A stretch of 18,964 bases of DNA from DASZMX01 sp035551475. Lineage in GTDB: Bacteria > Verrucomicrobiota > Verrucomicrobiia > Limisphaerales > Palsa-1400. Location of the stretch: positions 1 through 18,964 of the forward strand of contig DASZMX010000150.1 of the NCBI GenBank assembly GCA_035551475.1, in the 5' to 3' direction. Position 1 is the stretch's first letter; each line of letters opens with the position of its first letter. This document shows positions 1-8,073 of this stretch, piece after piece. The translations under genes and the position numbers were made by a program. Below the pieces are notes generated by a model that was not told the DNA's origin, did no database searches, and saw only the letters and a program-made list of their open reading frames with translations.

Positions 1-1802
1 TTCAAAAGCTCGAGCACGCTCGCGCCATATCCGCCGGGCAGCACGTGATCTTCCAGCGTCACCACCACCTCGGCGGCGCGGCTGAAAAATTCCGTCGTGC
101 TCGCATCCAGCGGCTTGGTGAACCGCGGATTGATGACCGCGCAATCAAAACCTTCGGCGTTTAATTCCGCCGCCGCCTGCGTGGCGACGCGGTGCATATT
201 GCCCAGGCCAAAAAGGGCGATTTTGCGGCCCTTGCCGGTGAAATTTTGCGTGACCACCGCCTTGCCCACTTCCAGCAACGCCGGTTGGGTTTTCACGGGC
301 ACGCCTTCGCCGGCGCCGCGCGGGTAGCGGATGAACACCGGCAGCTTTTCGTGCGTGGCGGTGAACATCATGTCCGCCAACTCGTCCTCGTTCGCCGGCG
401 CCATCGCGATGACGTCTGGCACGCAGCGCAAATACGCGATGTCAAATAAACCGTGATGCGTCGGTCCGTCGTTGGCGGACAGCCCGGCGCGATCCATGCA
501 GAAAATTACCGGGAGTTTTTGGAGCGCCACATCGTGAATGATGCAGTCATACGCGCGCTGGAGGAATGTTGAGTAAATCGCCACGACCGGGTGAAAACCC
601 ATCGTGGCCATGCCGGCCGCGAACAACACGGCATGCTCTTCGGCAATGCCCACGTCGTAGTAACGCTTGGGCATGGCTTTCTCCAGGATCTTCAGGCCGG
701 TGCCGCTTGGCATGGCCGCCGTGATCCCAACAATCGAATTATCCTTTTGGCACAAACGGACCATCGTCGCGCCAAACACATCCTGATACGCCGGAGGGGT
801 TCCGGCTTTGGCGGCGGGCGTCGCGCCCGTGATGGGGTCGTAGGGCCCGAGGCCGTGAAATTTTTCCGGCTGCTGCAATGCCGCCTCGTAGCCTTTGCCC
901 TTTTGGGTGAGAACGTGCAGGACGATTGGCTGATCGCTGGCCTTGGCAAATTCCAGGGCGCTGATCAACAGCGGCAAATTGTGGCCGTCAATCGGGCCGA
1001 GATAACGCAGCCCCATTTCCTCGAAAATCAAACTGTTGCCGTGGCCGCCGCGTCCGTCGCCCTCCGGTTGGATCGGATTTTGCCGCAGAGCCACCGAGCT
1101 GACGGCGGCCTTGATCGCTTCCTCCGCCTTGTGGCCGAGCTTGACCGCCAACGCGCCTTTGGGCAGGCGTTGCAACCAGCGTTCCATGTCTTTCTGGAAT
1201 TGGTTGTAGTGCGGGTTGGTGATCAGTTTGTTCAGGTAATTGGAAATCGCGCCGACATTTTTGGCGATGCTCCATTCGTTGTCGTTAAGAATGCCGATGA
1301 ACTTTTTGGTCGTGTGCGCAATGTTATTCAGGCCTTCGAACGAAATGCCGTTGGTCAGGGCGGCGTCGCCGAAAATGCAGACCACGTTTTCGTTGGTGCC
1401 GAGTTGGTCGCGCGCCGCGCACATGCCCAGCGCGGCCGAGAGGGCGGTGCCGGCGTGGCCCGCGCCGTAACAATCGTGCTCGCTTTCCGTGCGCAGCGAA
1501 AATCCGTTAAGGCCGTCGGTGGTGCGAATGGTGTGAAACCGATCTTTGCGTCCCGTCAAAAGCTTGTGCACATAACTTTGATGGCTGACGTCCCAGACGA
1601 ATTTGTCTTCCGGAGTGGAAAACACAAAGTGCAAGGCCAGGGTTAATTCCACCACGCCCAGATTGGGGCCGAGGTGCCCGCCGTTTTTGGCCAGCTTGGT
1701 GATCAGTTCGTGCCGCAGTTCGTTGGACAGAGAGTGCAACTGGTCCAGCGTCAGTTTTTTGACATGCGAAGGATGATCCACCATATCGAGATATCGGCTC
1801 AT
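1..1802 (-). CDS. dxs: 1-deoxy-D-xylulose-5-phosphate synthase (C-terminus beyond window)
   Basis: This is DXS, the thiamine-diphosphate enzyme that condenses pyruvate with glyceraldehyde 3-phosphate in the first step of the MEP isoprenoid pathway; it is cytoplasmic. Reading leftward from the ATG at 1802, the N-terminal domain shows the expected VWDVSHQSYVHKLLTGR and GHAGTALSAALG blocks. The cofactor-binding region reads GDAALTNGISFEGLNN, followed by NDNEWSI. The second domain has DVGIAEEHAV, with the likely catalytic Glu near residue 388, then YSTFLQRAYD and DRAGLSANDGPTHHG. About 600 residues lie in the window. The E. coli enzyme has 620 with its Glu at 370, so roughly the last 35-40 residues are probably missing off the left edge. 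The start codon overlaps the xseB stop in an ATGA, which suggests translational coupling. No frameshift or missing key residue was seen. Identification is secure; the end lies outside the window. Confidence 0.96.
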   Translation of the reverse strand, partial: MSRYLDMVDHPSHVKKLTLDQLHSLSNELRHELITKLAKNGGHLGPNLGVVELTLALHFVFSTPEDKFVWDVSHQSYVHKLLTGRKDRFHTIRTTDGLNGFSLRTESEHDCYGAGHAGTALSAALGMCAARDQLGTNENVVCIFGDAALTNGISFEGLNNIAHTTKKFIGILNDNEWSIAKNVGAISNYLNKLITNPHYNQFQKDMERWLQRLPKGALAVKLGHKAEEAIKAAVSSVALRQNPIQPEGDGRGGHGNSLIFEEMGLRYLGPIDGHNLPLLISALEFAKASDQPIVLHVLTQKGKGYEAALQQPEKFHGLGPYDPITGATPAAKAGTPPAYQDVFGATMVRLCQKDNSIVGITAAMPSGTGLKILEKAMPKRYYDVGIAEEHAVLFAAGMATMGFHPVVAIYSTFLQRAYDCIIHDVALQKLPVIFCMDRAGLSANDGPTHHGLFDIAYLRCVPDVIAMAPANEDELADMMFTATHEKLPVFIRYPRGAGEGVPVKTQPALLEVGKAVVTQNFTGKGRKIALFGLGNMHRVATQAAAELNAEGFDCAVINPRFTKPLDASTTEFFSRAAEVVVTLEDHVLPGGYGASVLELL

Positions 1803-2071
1803 ATTTGTGCGGTAACGGGGGACGGTTTCAACACCGGTTCGCCTTTGGCGTTCCTTTCCAACTGTTGAATTTTCAATTCGGCTTCGCTGAGGCGAGCCTG
1901 GCAGAGTTGCGCCAGTTTGGTCCCTTCCTCATATTGCGCCAGCAACGTCTCCAGCGGCAAATCCTCCGATTCCATGGCTTCGACAATGCGCTCCAAGCGT
2001 TGGAGCGCGCCTTCAAAGGGCAGGTTTTGCGGGTCGTCAGGGATGGAATTCACCCCTTTAGCTTTCGACAT
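1799..2071 (-). CDS. xseB: Exodeoxyribonuclease VII small subunit
   Basis: XseB is the small helical subunit that binds in several copies to XseA to form exonuclease VII, which cuts single-stranded DNA from both ends into short oligonucleotides. The protein is 90 residues from the ATG at 2071. It shows the family pattern FEGALQRLERIVEAMESEDL, then LETLLAQYEEGTKLAQLCQARLSEAELKIQQL: two helices with the YEEG and C-x3-L-x2-AE signatures. A TTG nine bases upstream (2080) could add MRD; I prefer the ATG because the family normally begins close before the first helix. Its TGA overlaps the dxs ATG by 4 nt. An xseB-dxs neighbourhood is common in bacteria, but no xseA lies in the window. The tail of about 20 residues after the second helix is polar and probably flexible. 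Confidence 0.92.
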   Translation of the reverse strand: MSKAKGVNSIPDDPQNLPFEGALQRLERIVEAMESEDLPLETLLAQYEEGTKLAQLCQARLSEAELKIQQLERNAKGEPVLKPSPVTAQI

Positions 2072-2135
2072 ATCCCGCAACCTAGCGGATGGGGGGCCCG
2101 TCGTCTAGTGAAAGTGAACGCCGCCTCGAATAGGT

Positions 2136-3929
2136 CTAACGCCCGTATTCGCCATCTTCCTGTTGATAGGCGGCGCATTCTTCCCAATTTTTAGCCAAAT
2201 GCTTGATGTCGGGCGGCGGCGCGGGGCGAAAGGCCTGCTCGCGTCGATCCAATTCGAGGAATTCATCGACCGAGAGGGAAATAACGGCGTGCGCCAGGTT
2301 GACTTTGATGCGCGCGGAGGTCCCAGGATTAGCGGTTTGGCTGGCCGCCAGTCGAAGCCAGAAGGCGGCGTCAATGGCGTTTGTCATCGGAATGTCTCCG
2401 CTTAGGAGCGCATAACCCAAATCATTTTGCGCGTCGACGAAGCCCCGTTCGGCGCTCGACCTGAGCAGTTTTTCCGCCGCGAGTGGATCTTTGGGCATTT
2501 TGTAGCCCCGCAAGAGCGCGTTGGCCAAGGTGGATTGAGCTTGAGGCTGGCCGTGGTCGGCGGCTTGTCGCAGCCATCTCAGTCCTTCGGTTTCATCCTT
2601 GGGACAAGGACCGCAGCCCCGAAAGAGCGCGACGCCAAAATACTGCAATTGATACATTAGAAATTCCGCTTCGGGAAAGCCGTTGGTGGCCGCGTCGCCG
2701 AGCCGTCGCTCTCCCTCTTCGCATTTGCGCGGCCCTTGGTCGCCGCGAAAGCAATGGAGCGCCATTTGAAACTGGGCATCCAAGCATCCGGCATCCGCGG
2801 CGCGGCGCATGAATTCGCGCGCTTCGGCCAGCGATGCCGGATTGTTTGTGTCCATCCCGTAATGGACGGCCAGGTCGTAGAGCGCAATGGGGTGATTCTT
2901 GGCGGCGGCTTTGCGATACCATGCCACGGCCTTGTCCCAGTCCACCGGGACGCCATCACCCATGCGGTAGGCGGCGCCCATGGCGTATTGCGATTCGGTG
3001 GCCCCCAAAGCCGCGGCGGTCGCCCGCCAATCCCATGATTTTTGGCGGTCCACGGTCAGGCCGTAACCGTTGGCATAGCATTGCCAAACTGCCTCGCAGC
3101 CGAGCGGATCGCCCAGGTTGGCGCTTTTTTGAGCCCAGTGGAATCCTTCGGTGATTGATTCGGGTGAAGACGAGTTGTGCCAGGACAACGAGCAGAGGTT
3201 GTACATGGCCCGCCGGTTTCCGCCTTCTTTCGCTGCACGCAAAAACCAGTAGCGGGCGGCGTCTGGGCTTTCGTCCACCCCCAGGCCCTTCATGAGCACG
3301 TAACCGAAACATTTCATGGCCACGTAATTCGTTTGCAAGGCCGCGCGTCGATACCATTGCGCCGCCACGGCAAAATCGCGGTTCGTTCCCAGCCCGTAGT
3401 GATAACACACGCCCAGCTGCAATTCGGCGTCTGAATCCTCCTTTTCCGCAGCCAGACTGAACCAGTGGGCGGATTCCTTATAATCGCGCGCGACAAATTC
3501 TCCGGCCTTGAGCAAGAATCCTAATTCGACCATGGCGGGAACATAGCCCCGCCCAGCCGATCGGCGCAGCAGCTCCATGCCCTCGGTGGATTCGTCGGCG
3601 GAGCGGCCTTTTGTGGCTAAAACGAAGCCCCACAAACCTTGCGCGGCAACAGCGCCGCCGTTGGCCTCGAGTCTCAGCAGGTTGGTGATTTCGGACCAAG
3701 TGAGATTTTGGCCGGAATAGGGCGGGGGCAACGCCGCTTGGGCGCTGCGGATCCAAGCGATGGTGAGTTTATCAAGAACCGGGTGCGTGAGACTGTTAGT
3801 CGCCGCCACTCCCGCTTGCGCTTGGCCCGTTCCCGCGAGGCAAAAGAACCCGAGCACGGCGAGGAACCCTCGCGCGATTTTGAGCGTCCGGCGATGCCAG
3901 GCGCAAAATCGAGTTTCGGGGCGCAGCAT
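2136..3929 (-). CDS. Exported Sel1-repeat (SLR/TPR-like) protein
   Basis: This 597-residue protein is built of Sel1-like repeats, alpha-helical hairpins of about 36-40 residues that usually act as protein-binding scaffolds. The N-terminus has a basic stretch followed by a hydrophobic segment (ARGFLAVLGFFCLAGTGQAQA, about residues 19-39), consistent with a signal peptide and a cleavage site after AQA. From about residue 93 to 560 I count ten or so repeats. Clear copies are DAELQLGVCYHYGLGTN...AAQWYRRAA, SQYAMGAAYRMGDGV...AVAWYRKAA and AQNDLGYALLSGD...AAFWLRLAA. One repeat carries an insertion containing a CGPC motif, possibly a disulfide or metal site. The acidic C-terminus (EECAAYQQEDGEYGR) is outside the repeats. 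It lies 64 nt upstream of xseB on the same strand and could be cotranscribed with it. No enzymatic motif is visible, and the binding partner is unknown. Confidence 0.85.
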   Translation of the reverse strand: MLRPETRFCAWHRRTLKIARGFLAVLGFFCLAGTGQAQAGVAATNSLTHPVLDKLTIAWIRSAQAALPPPYSGQNLTWSEITNLLRLEANGGAVAAQGLWGFVLATKGRSADESTEGMELLRRSAGRGYVPAMVELGFLLKAGEFVARDYKESAHWFSLAAEKEDSDAELQLGVCYHYGLGTNRDFAVAAQWYRRAALQTNYVAMKCFGYVLMKGLGVDESPDAARYWFLRAAKEGGNRRAMYNLCSLSWHNSSSPESITEGFHWAQKSANLGDPLGCEAVWQCYANGYGLTVDRQKSWDWRATAAALGATESQYAMGAAYRMGDGVPVDWDKAVAWYRKAAAKNHPIALYDLAVHYGMDTNNPASLAEAREFMRRAADAGCLDAQFQMALHCFRGDQGPRKCEEGERRLGDAATNGFPEAEFLMYQLQYFGVALFRGCGPCPKDETEGLRWLRQAADHGQPQAQSTLANALLRGYKMPKDPLAAEKLLRSSAERGFVDAQNDLGYALLSGDIPMTNAIDAAFWLRLAASQTANPGTSARIKVNLAHAVISLSVDEFLELDRREQAFRPAPPPDIKHLAKNWEECAAYQQEDGEYGR

Positions 3930-4004
3930 CCACGCACCATACTAAAGGAGTCCCCATCTCATCCACCAAATATTATTGCCTCGGAAACGCGGCTCCTTTG
4001 ACCG

Positions 4005-4033
4005 ATTATATGTCATACCTATAACATGGAATT
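4005..4033 (-). promoter_or_regulatory. Candidate promoter for the Sel1-repeat gene
   Basis: The minus strand has a perfect TATAAT at 4010-4005, about 75 bases before the ATG at 3929. The position 17 bases further upstream (4033-4028) reads AATTCC, a poor -35 match. The call therefore rests on the -10 element and its location between an upstream terminator and the gene start. Confidence 0.35.
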
Positions 4034-4093
4034 GGTCATCGATCTGCGGAAGGAGGTTGGAGGTGGAAGGAGGGGCCAGGGCGAAATGTTGGC

Positions 4094-4126
4094 AAAAAAA
4101 AGGCGCCGGAGAGGGCTCCGGCGCCT
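4094..4126 (-). terminator. Rho-independent terminator of the exported beta-sandwich gene
   Basis: The two arms AGGCGCCGGA and TCCGGCGCCT form a perfect 10-bp GC-rich stem around a 6-base loop (4111-4116). On the minus strand the stem is followed directly by a run of T residues (4101-4094). It begins 17 bases after the stop codon at 4144. This is a textbook intrinsic terminator for leftward transcription, and it separates the exported-protein pair from the Sel1-repeat gene. Confidence 0.93.
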
Positions 4127-4143
4127 GTGAATCTTGGGCTCGG

Positions 4144-5838
4144 TTAAGGAGCGTGCGAGAGTCTGAAGAACAGGTTCCCGCTGGACGGCAGGTTCGTCGA
4201 AGCGACTTCGGTGTGATAGTGGTCAGCGACCAGTGTTGCCTGGGCGGTTAGATTGGAGCTGGCTCCGAAACCGGAGGGCAAGACGGTGGTGTTGGTCTGG
4301 ACTTGCCAGCCGGCGCCGGCGTTGATGGTCCAGTCAAGGAAGTATTTGGTGTCGGAGCCGAGCAAATACACGCCGTCGGTGCGCGTGCCGTTGTCGGTGG
4401 CGATGTTGAATTTGCTGGTGTCGATGGCGCTGTCACTGGTGAAGGTGTCGGACAACGGTGTGGCGGAGCCGGTGATCGAGGCTTGCGTCATGACGAGGCG
4501 CTGGCCTTCGCCGGTGGGGCCGTTCTGGCCGCCGAAGTAAACATACGCGCCGCCCGCCATTTGCGAGGAGACCTGGCCGGAAGTCAGACTGAGGGGGAAG
4601 GGCAGGTTGGTGGTCATGCCGTTGGGCGCCGTCACATGGATGGTCGTGTTGCCGGTGAAGGTGTAAGACCACGTGCCTTCAATGGGCGAAGCGACGGTCC
4701 AAGTGGTGTTGCTGTTGCTGGCGTCATAGAGGGTGCCATTGGAGTTGGTGGAGTTTTGGCCCTTGTATTGCAGAACCACCTGGCTGTCGCCGGCGGATGC
4801 CGGGTCGGTTCCGGTGTAACGCGCAACGGACAATTGCAGAACGGTCCCGTCATTCCAGTTGGGCTCGGTTTCCAAACCGGTGACCACGCTGTCCGGCGCG
4901 GAGCCGCTGGTGGAAGTGGTCGGAACGATAGTGATCACGCCATTGACGGCATAATTGCTCGGGGCGAAATAGCCATAAGTCACCGAGTATGTGACAGGGG
5001 TGGAGGAATCCACGAAGTTATAGCCCGTGCCAGCAGGGCCGGTGACGATGTTTTCGCGGTCGTATTGCGGATTCGCGGCGGCGCCATTGAAGCTGATTTG
5101 CACGCCGGGTGTCGCTTTCGAAATGGTGAGCGTCGGGGCCGGCGGCGCGGCGGGAATCACGGCGCCGTCGAACACAACGTTGTCGATGTAGAAATAGGCG
5201 ACGCCGGTGGTTGTGCCATTGTTATATTTTTTGAACCAAAGGCCGGTCGCCCGGTCAATGCCGGGAGTGTTTTGATTGATGGCAGCATTCATGTGGACCC
5301 AGCCGTTCGAGGCTGCATTCGGAATCGTCGGTCCGACAGAGCCGCAAGCCTCAGTGACTTGCGTGCCGCCGCCGTCATACATCAAGCCAATGGGAAAGCC
5401 GCTGATGTCGCCCGCCGCGTTGAAGGCCGACAATGGAACGGTGGAATCGGCCACGTCCCATTTGACGTCAAATTCGATGTTGGTGTAGTGCATCAAATTG
5501 AACACGCCGTTGGTGGAATTATAACCCCAGGTCGGGTCGAACGGCAGGGCCATAAAGAAATCGTTTTCGGAAGGATTCAAAACGCCAGCGACGAGGAGAG
5601 AGCCGGAATTGGGATCGCCTTTGGAGTCGTCGGCCACCCAGCCGTAATCGACTTCACCGGCCTGGCCCCACCATTGCCCGCCGGAGCCGGGATAGCCGCC
5701 GACATTGGCGGAGGTGTTGAATTGGAAGTTGGTCGGGGCGTAATTGGGATACGTCGTTTGGCCGGAACTGGATGCGATGCCTCCCGCCACGAACAGAGCG
5801 GTAACGGCAGTCCATTTTAGGTATAAACTATTTTTCAT
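4144..5838 (-). CDS. Exported multidomain beta-sandwich protein, copy B
   Basis: This protein of about 564 residues has no function I can name. It starts with a typical signal peptide (MKNSLYLKWTAVTALFVAGG, cleavage near SSSGQ), so I place the start at the ATG at 5838 rather than at a TTG 24 bases upstream. The first 200 mature residues are rich in Trp, Asn and Gly and end in FYIDNVVFDG, a closing-strand pattern common in carbohydrate-binding jelly-roll domains; that domain call is inference. A short Ig/fibronectin-like segment follows (PTLTISKATPGVQISFNG). Then comes a second large beta-rich region with LQLSVARYTG, GTWSYTFTGN and GGAYVYFGG. The C-terminus has DGVYLLGSDTKYFLDW and ends FFRLSHAP, a tail style common in secreted verrucomicrobial proteins. 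It is a tandem paralogue of the gene at 6088-7773 and ends at a strong terminator. Glycan binding outside the cell is plausible but unproven. Confidence 0.82.
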   Translation of the reverse strand: MKNSLYLKWTAVTALFVAGGIASSSGQTTYPNYAPTNFQFNTSANVGGYPGSGGQWWGQAGEVDYGWVADDSKGDPNSGSLLVAGVLNPSENDFFMALPFDPTWGYNSTNGVFNLMHYTNIEFDVKWDVADSTVPLSAFNAAGDISGFPIGLMYDGGGTQVTEACGSVGPTIPNAASNGWVHMNAAINQNTPGIDRATGLWFKKYNNGTTTGVAYFYIDNVVFDGAVIPAAPPAPTLTISKATPGVQISFNGAAANPQYDRENIVTGPAGTGYNFVDSSTPVTYSVTYGYFAPSNYAVNGVITIVPTTSTSGSAPDSVVTGLETEPNWNDGTVLQLSVARYTGTDPASAGDSQVVLQYKGQNSTNSNGTLYDASNSNTTWTVASPIEGTWSYTFTGNTTIHVTAPNGMTTNLPFPLSLTSGQVSSQMAGGAYVYFGGQNGPTGEGQRLVMTQASITGSATPLSDTFTSDSAIDTSKFNIATDNGTRTDGVYLLGSDTKYFLDWTINAGAGWQVQTNTTVLPSGFGASSNLTAQATLVADHYHTEVASTNLPSSGNLFFRLSHAP

Positions 5839-5872
5839 AGGGATGTTTCTACTAATTTCCAACTGATGTGGT

Positions 5873-5985
5873 GGAGCGTTACGCAGGCTTGACGGCGGAA
5901 TGGAGTTTCAAACGGAGCGCGAAATACTTGCGCGGATCCTGTTGTTAGCCAAGACGAAGCAGCCTGAATTGTAACGAAACGCTCC
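5873..5985 (-). other. Inverted-repeat-closed leader of the copy B gene
   Basis: GGAGCGTTACG (5873-5883) and CGAAACGCTCC (5975-5985) pair over 11 positions with a single mismatch. They lie about 35 and 137 bases upstream of the ATG at 5838, just downstream of the candidate promoter at 5998-6025. If transcription starts near 5990, the arms would close a structured leader of about 110 nt. No known riboswitch class was recognised. Confidence 0.3.
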
Positions 5986-5997
5986 TTGCATTCCCCG

Positions 5998-6025
5998 ACT
6001 ATAAGGGTGATCGATGAAAACTCAA
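5998..6025 (-). promoter_or_regulatory. Candidate sigma-70-like promoter for copy B
   Basis: Reading leftward, TTGAGT (6025-6020) and TATAGT (6003-5998) are separated by 16 bases. Both are good matches to -35 and -10 consensus hexamers. The site lies in the 249-bp gap between the paralogues and would give a leader of about 150 nt, so copy B may be transcribed separately from copy A. Confidence 0.42.
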
Positions 6026-6087
6026 GCGTCCGATTTTAATTTATTTTGGGGGCGAGCCCGGCGGCCCCAAGGCCCTGAATTTGAAAC

Positions 6088-7773
6088 CTACGGCGTCAAT
6101 GAAAGCTTGAAAAATGAAGCGCCGTTGCCCGGCAGATTCGTCGCGGAAATCTCGGTGTGATAGCGGGCGCCGTTCAACACGGTTTTGGCCGTGAGGTCAG
6201 GGTCGATTCCGAAACCGGCGCGGGTGGGGCTGTTGTTGGTCATGATCTGCCAGCCGGCGCCGCCGTTGGTGGTCCAATCAAGGAACGCCTTCGTGTCGCC
6301 GCCCAGCAAATAAACTCCGTCGGTGCGGGTGGCGTCATCGGTGGCGATATTCCATTTGCCGGGCGCAAGAAACGATTCGCTGGTGAAGTCGTCAGACAAA
6401 GATCCTCCGGGCGCGGTGATCGAGGCATGGGTTATGACAATGCGCTGGCCTGTGCCTGAAGCGCCGTTGCGGCCGCCAAAATATACATACGCGCCGCCCG
6501 CCATTTGGGCTGAAACCTGGGATGGAGTGAGGCCGAGGGGGAACGTGAGATTGGTGGACAGCCCGTTGGGGGCGACCACAGCAATGGACGTGTTTCCGGT
6601 GATGGTGAAGGCCCACGCGCCTTCGATGGGGGAGGCGACGGTCCAGGTGGTGTTTGAATTGCGCGCGTCGTTGAGCGTGCCGGCCGAGTTGGTGGCATTG
6701 TTGCCTTTGTATTGCAGGACAACCTGGCTGCCGCCCGCGAACGCTTTGTTCGTGCCGGTGTAGCGCGCCATGGACATTTGCAGGACGACGCCGTCGGTAA
6801 AATCCGGCTCCGTTTCCGTGCCTGTGACAAGGGTGTTGGGCGCGGCGCCACTGGGCGAAGATGTTGGAACAATCGTAATCACGCCGCTAACGGCGTTGCT
6901 GCTCGGGGGAAAATAACCGTACGTCACCGTGTAGGTGACAGAGGAAGGCGCGTTCACGAAGGAATATCCGGTCCCAGATGGGCCGGTGACGATATTTTCA
7001 CGATCGTTAGGCGGGCTGGCGCTGGCGCCGGTGAAATTGATTTGGAGGCCGGGAACGGGTTGGCTCACGCTGAGAGTCGGAGCGGGAGGAAGCGGGCCGC
7101 CGTCGAACACCACATTATCGAGATAGAAATAGGCGTTTCCCACCCCTTTGCCGCTGTTGTATTTTTTGAACCAAAGGCCTGTCGTGCGGTTGAGGCCGGG
7201 CGTGGCGCGGTTGATGGTGGACTTGAGATGGACCCAACCTGAAGAGGCGGATGTCGGAATCAGCGGGCCGGCCGCGCCGCAGGCTTCGACCACCTGGGTG
7301 CCGTTGCTGTCGTACATGAGTCCGAGAGGAAAACCGCTGATATCGCCCGTGGCGTTGAAGCTCAGAAGCGTGACGGTGGAATCGGCGGCGTCCCATTTTA
7401 CGTCATATTCGACGGCCGTATAACGAGTGGCGTCGATAAATCCATTGGTCGAATTGTAGGTCCAAGTGGGGTCGAAGGGGATGGCGAAGAAAAAATCGTT
7501 TTCGGAGGGGTTCCAGGCGCCGCCGACGAGCAGGCTGCCGGAATTCGGGTTGCCCTTGGAATCATCATTGACCCACTGATAGGCGACGGCGCCGGCCTGG
7601 CTCCACCATTGGCCGCCGGAGCCGGGAAATCCGCCGACATCCGCGGACGTGTTGAATTGGAGATTGGTGGGCGCGAAGTTCGGATAGGAGCCCTGGGCGT
7701 CAACCGAGGCGAGGCTTGCGGTCCACAACAACAAGCCCAGACCAATCGTTTTGGGAGAAAAACTTTTCTTCAT
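6088..7773 (-). CDS. Exported multidomain beta-sandwich protein, copy A
   Basis: This 561-residue secreted protein is a paralogue of the gene at 4144-5838 and is collinear with it from end to end. The signal peptide is KTIGLGLLLWTASLASVDAQ, with probable cleavage after VDA. The N-terminal domain shares PTNLQFNTSADVGGFPGSGG, NPSENDFF and DISGFPLGLMYD with copy B, and ends in YFYLDNVVFDG. By eye about two thirds of residues agree in this part. The middle carries DRENIVTGPSGTGYSF, then a second beta-rich region with EGAWAFTITGN and MAGGAYVYFGGRNG. The C-terminus has TDGVYLLGGDTKAFLDW and ends SFFKLSLTP. No catalytic signature was found, and carbohydrate binding is inferred only from the jelly-roll-like style. 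It is the first gene of the leftward half, divergent from the pilus operon. No strong terminator follows it; a GC-rich imperfect hairpin near 6050-6075 lacks a T-run. Confidence 0.82.
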   Translation of the reverse strand: MKKSFSPKTIGLGLLLWTASLASVDAQGSYPNFAPTNLQFNTSADVGGFPGSGGQWWSQAGAVAYQWVNDDSKGNPNSGSLLVGGAWNPSENDFFFAIPFDPTWTYNSTNGFIDATRYTAVEYDVKWDAADSTVTLLSFNATGDISGFPLGLMYDSNGTQVVEACGAAGPLIPTSASSGWVHLKSTINRATPGLNRTTGLWFKKYNSGKGVGNAYFYLDNVVFDGGPLPPAPTLSVSQPVPGLQINFTGASASPPNDRENIVTGPSGTGYSFVNAPSSVTYTVTYGYFPPSSNAVSGVITIVPTSSPSGAAPNTLVTGTETEPDFTDGVVLQMSMARYTGTNKAFAGGSQVVLQYKGNNATNSAGTLNDARNSNTTWTVASPIEGAWAFTITGNTSIAVVAPNGLSTNLTFPLGLTPSQVSAQMAGGAYVYFGGRNGASGTGQRIVITHASITAPGGSLSDDFTSESFLAPGKWNIATDDATRTDGVYLLGGDTKAFLDWTTNGGAGWQIMTNNSPTRAGFGIDPDLTAKTVLNGARYHTEISATNLPGNGASFFKLSLTP

Positions 7774-7860
7774 GCGGTGAGATTCTTTGACAGCATGGCA
7801 AAGACGAAAGCCGGAGTCACGCGCTAAGAATTTTATCCGGAACGCAAATCCGCGCGGAGG

Positions 7861-7874
7861 ATGACTTGCGTCAT
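7861..7874. repeat. 14-bp inverted repeat ATGAC-TTGC-GTCAT
   Basis: This is a perfect dyad with 5-bp arms and a 4-base spacer in the divergent promoter region, 88 bases upstream of the copy A start. Its size would suit a dimeric regulator, but such short dyads also occur by chance. Confidence 0.3.
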
Positions 7875-7906
7875 ATTTGTGACACGGAACAAAATGTGCG
7901 CCACTT

Positions 7907-7923
7907 TCACGCGCTTTGCGTGA
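7907..7923. repeat. 17-bp inverted repeat TCACGC-GCTTT-GCGTGA
   Basis: This is a perfect dyad with 6-bp arms and a 5-base spacer, in the middle of the divergent region. It could be an operator or a small hairpin; no T-run follows, so it is not a terminator. No regulator gene is nearby. Confidence 0.3.
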
Positions 7924-8044
7924 GTTTGGCGTGATGGGGCATTCCCTGAGGCCAGGCGCGGCGTCTCCCTTTCACTGTGACAATGGCGCCACGGCGTGGT
8001 GCTGGCATGAATACAGCTAAGGCCAAGTTTATTGATCAAAACAA

Positions 8045-8073
8045 TTGACCCGTTTACGTATTTAAAGTAACTA
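8045..8073 (+). promoter_or_regulatory. Weak candidate promoter of the pilus-like operon
   Basis: TTGACC (8045-8050), a good -35 match, is followed after 17 bases by TAACTA (8068-8073), a poor -10 match. The pair lies about 80 bases before the pilM start. It is the best sigma-70-like arrangement I find upstream of the operon, but the evidence is thin. Confidence 0.22.

Noticed and set aside
591..1646. 351-codon plus-strand frame opposite dxs
   Set aside because: It lies wholly within dxs, whose conserved motifs fix the coding strand.
4045..4080. Purine-rich GGA/GGT stretch as a repeat array or regulatory tract
   Set aside because: The period is irregular and it is short; it lies in the gap between a terminator and the Sel1-repeat promoter with no clear role.
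4303..5820. 505-codon plus-strand frame opposite exported protein copy B
   Set aside because: The minus-strand protein has a signal peptide, a collinear paralogue and a terminator. The plus-strand translation is low-complexity Gly/Val/Arg with no domain features.
6045..6080. GC-rich imperfect hairpin after exported protein copy A as a terminator
   Set aside because: The stem is imperfect and no T-run follows on the minus strand, unlike the strong terminator after copy B.
7880..7990. TGTGA half-sites suggesting a CRP-type site in the divergent gap
   Set aside because: Only half-sites occur, with no properly spaced TCACA partner.
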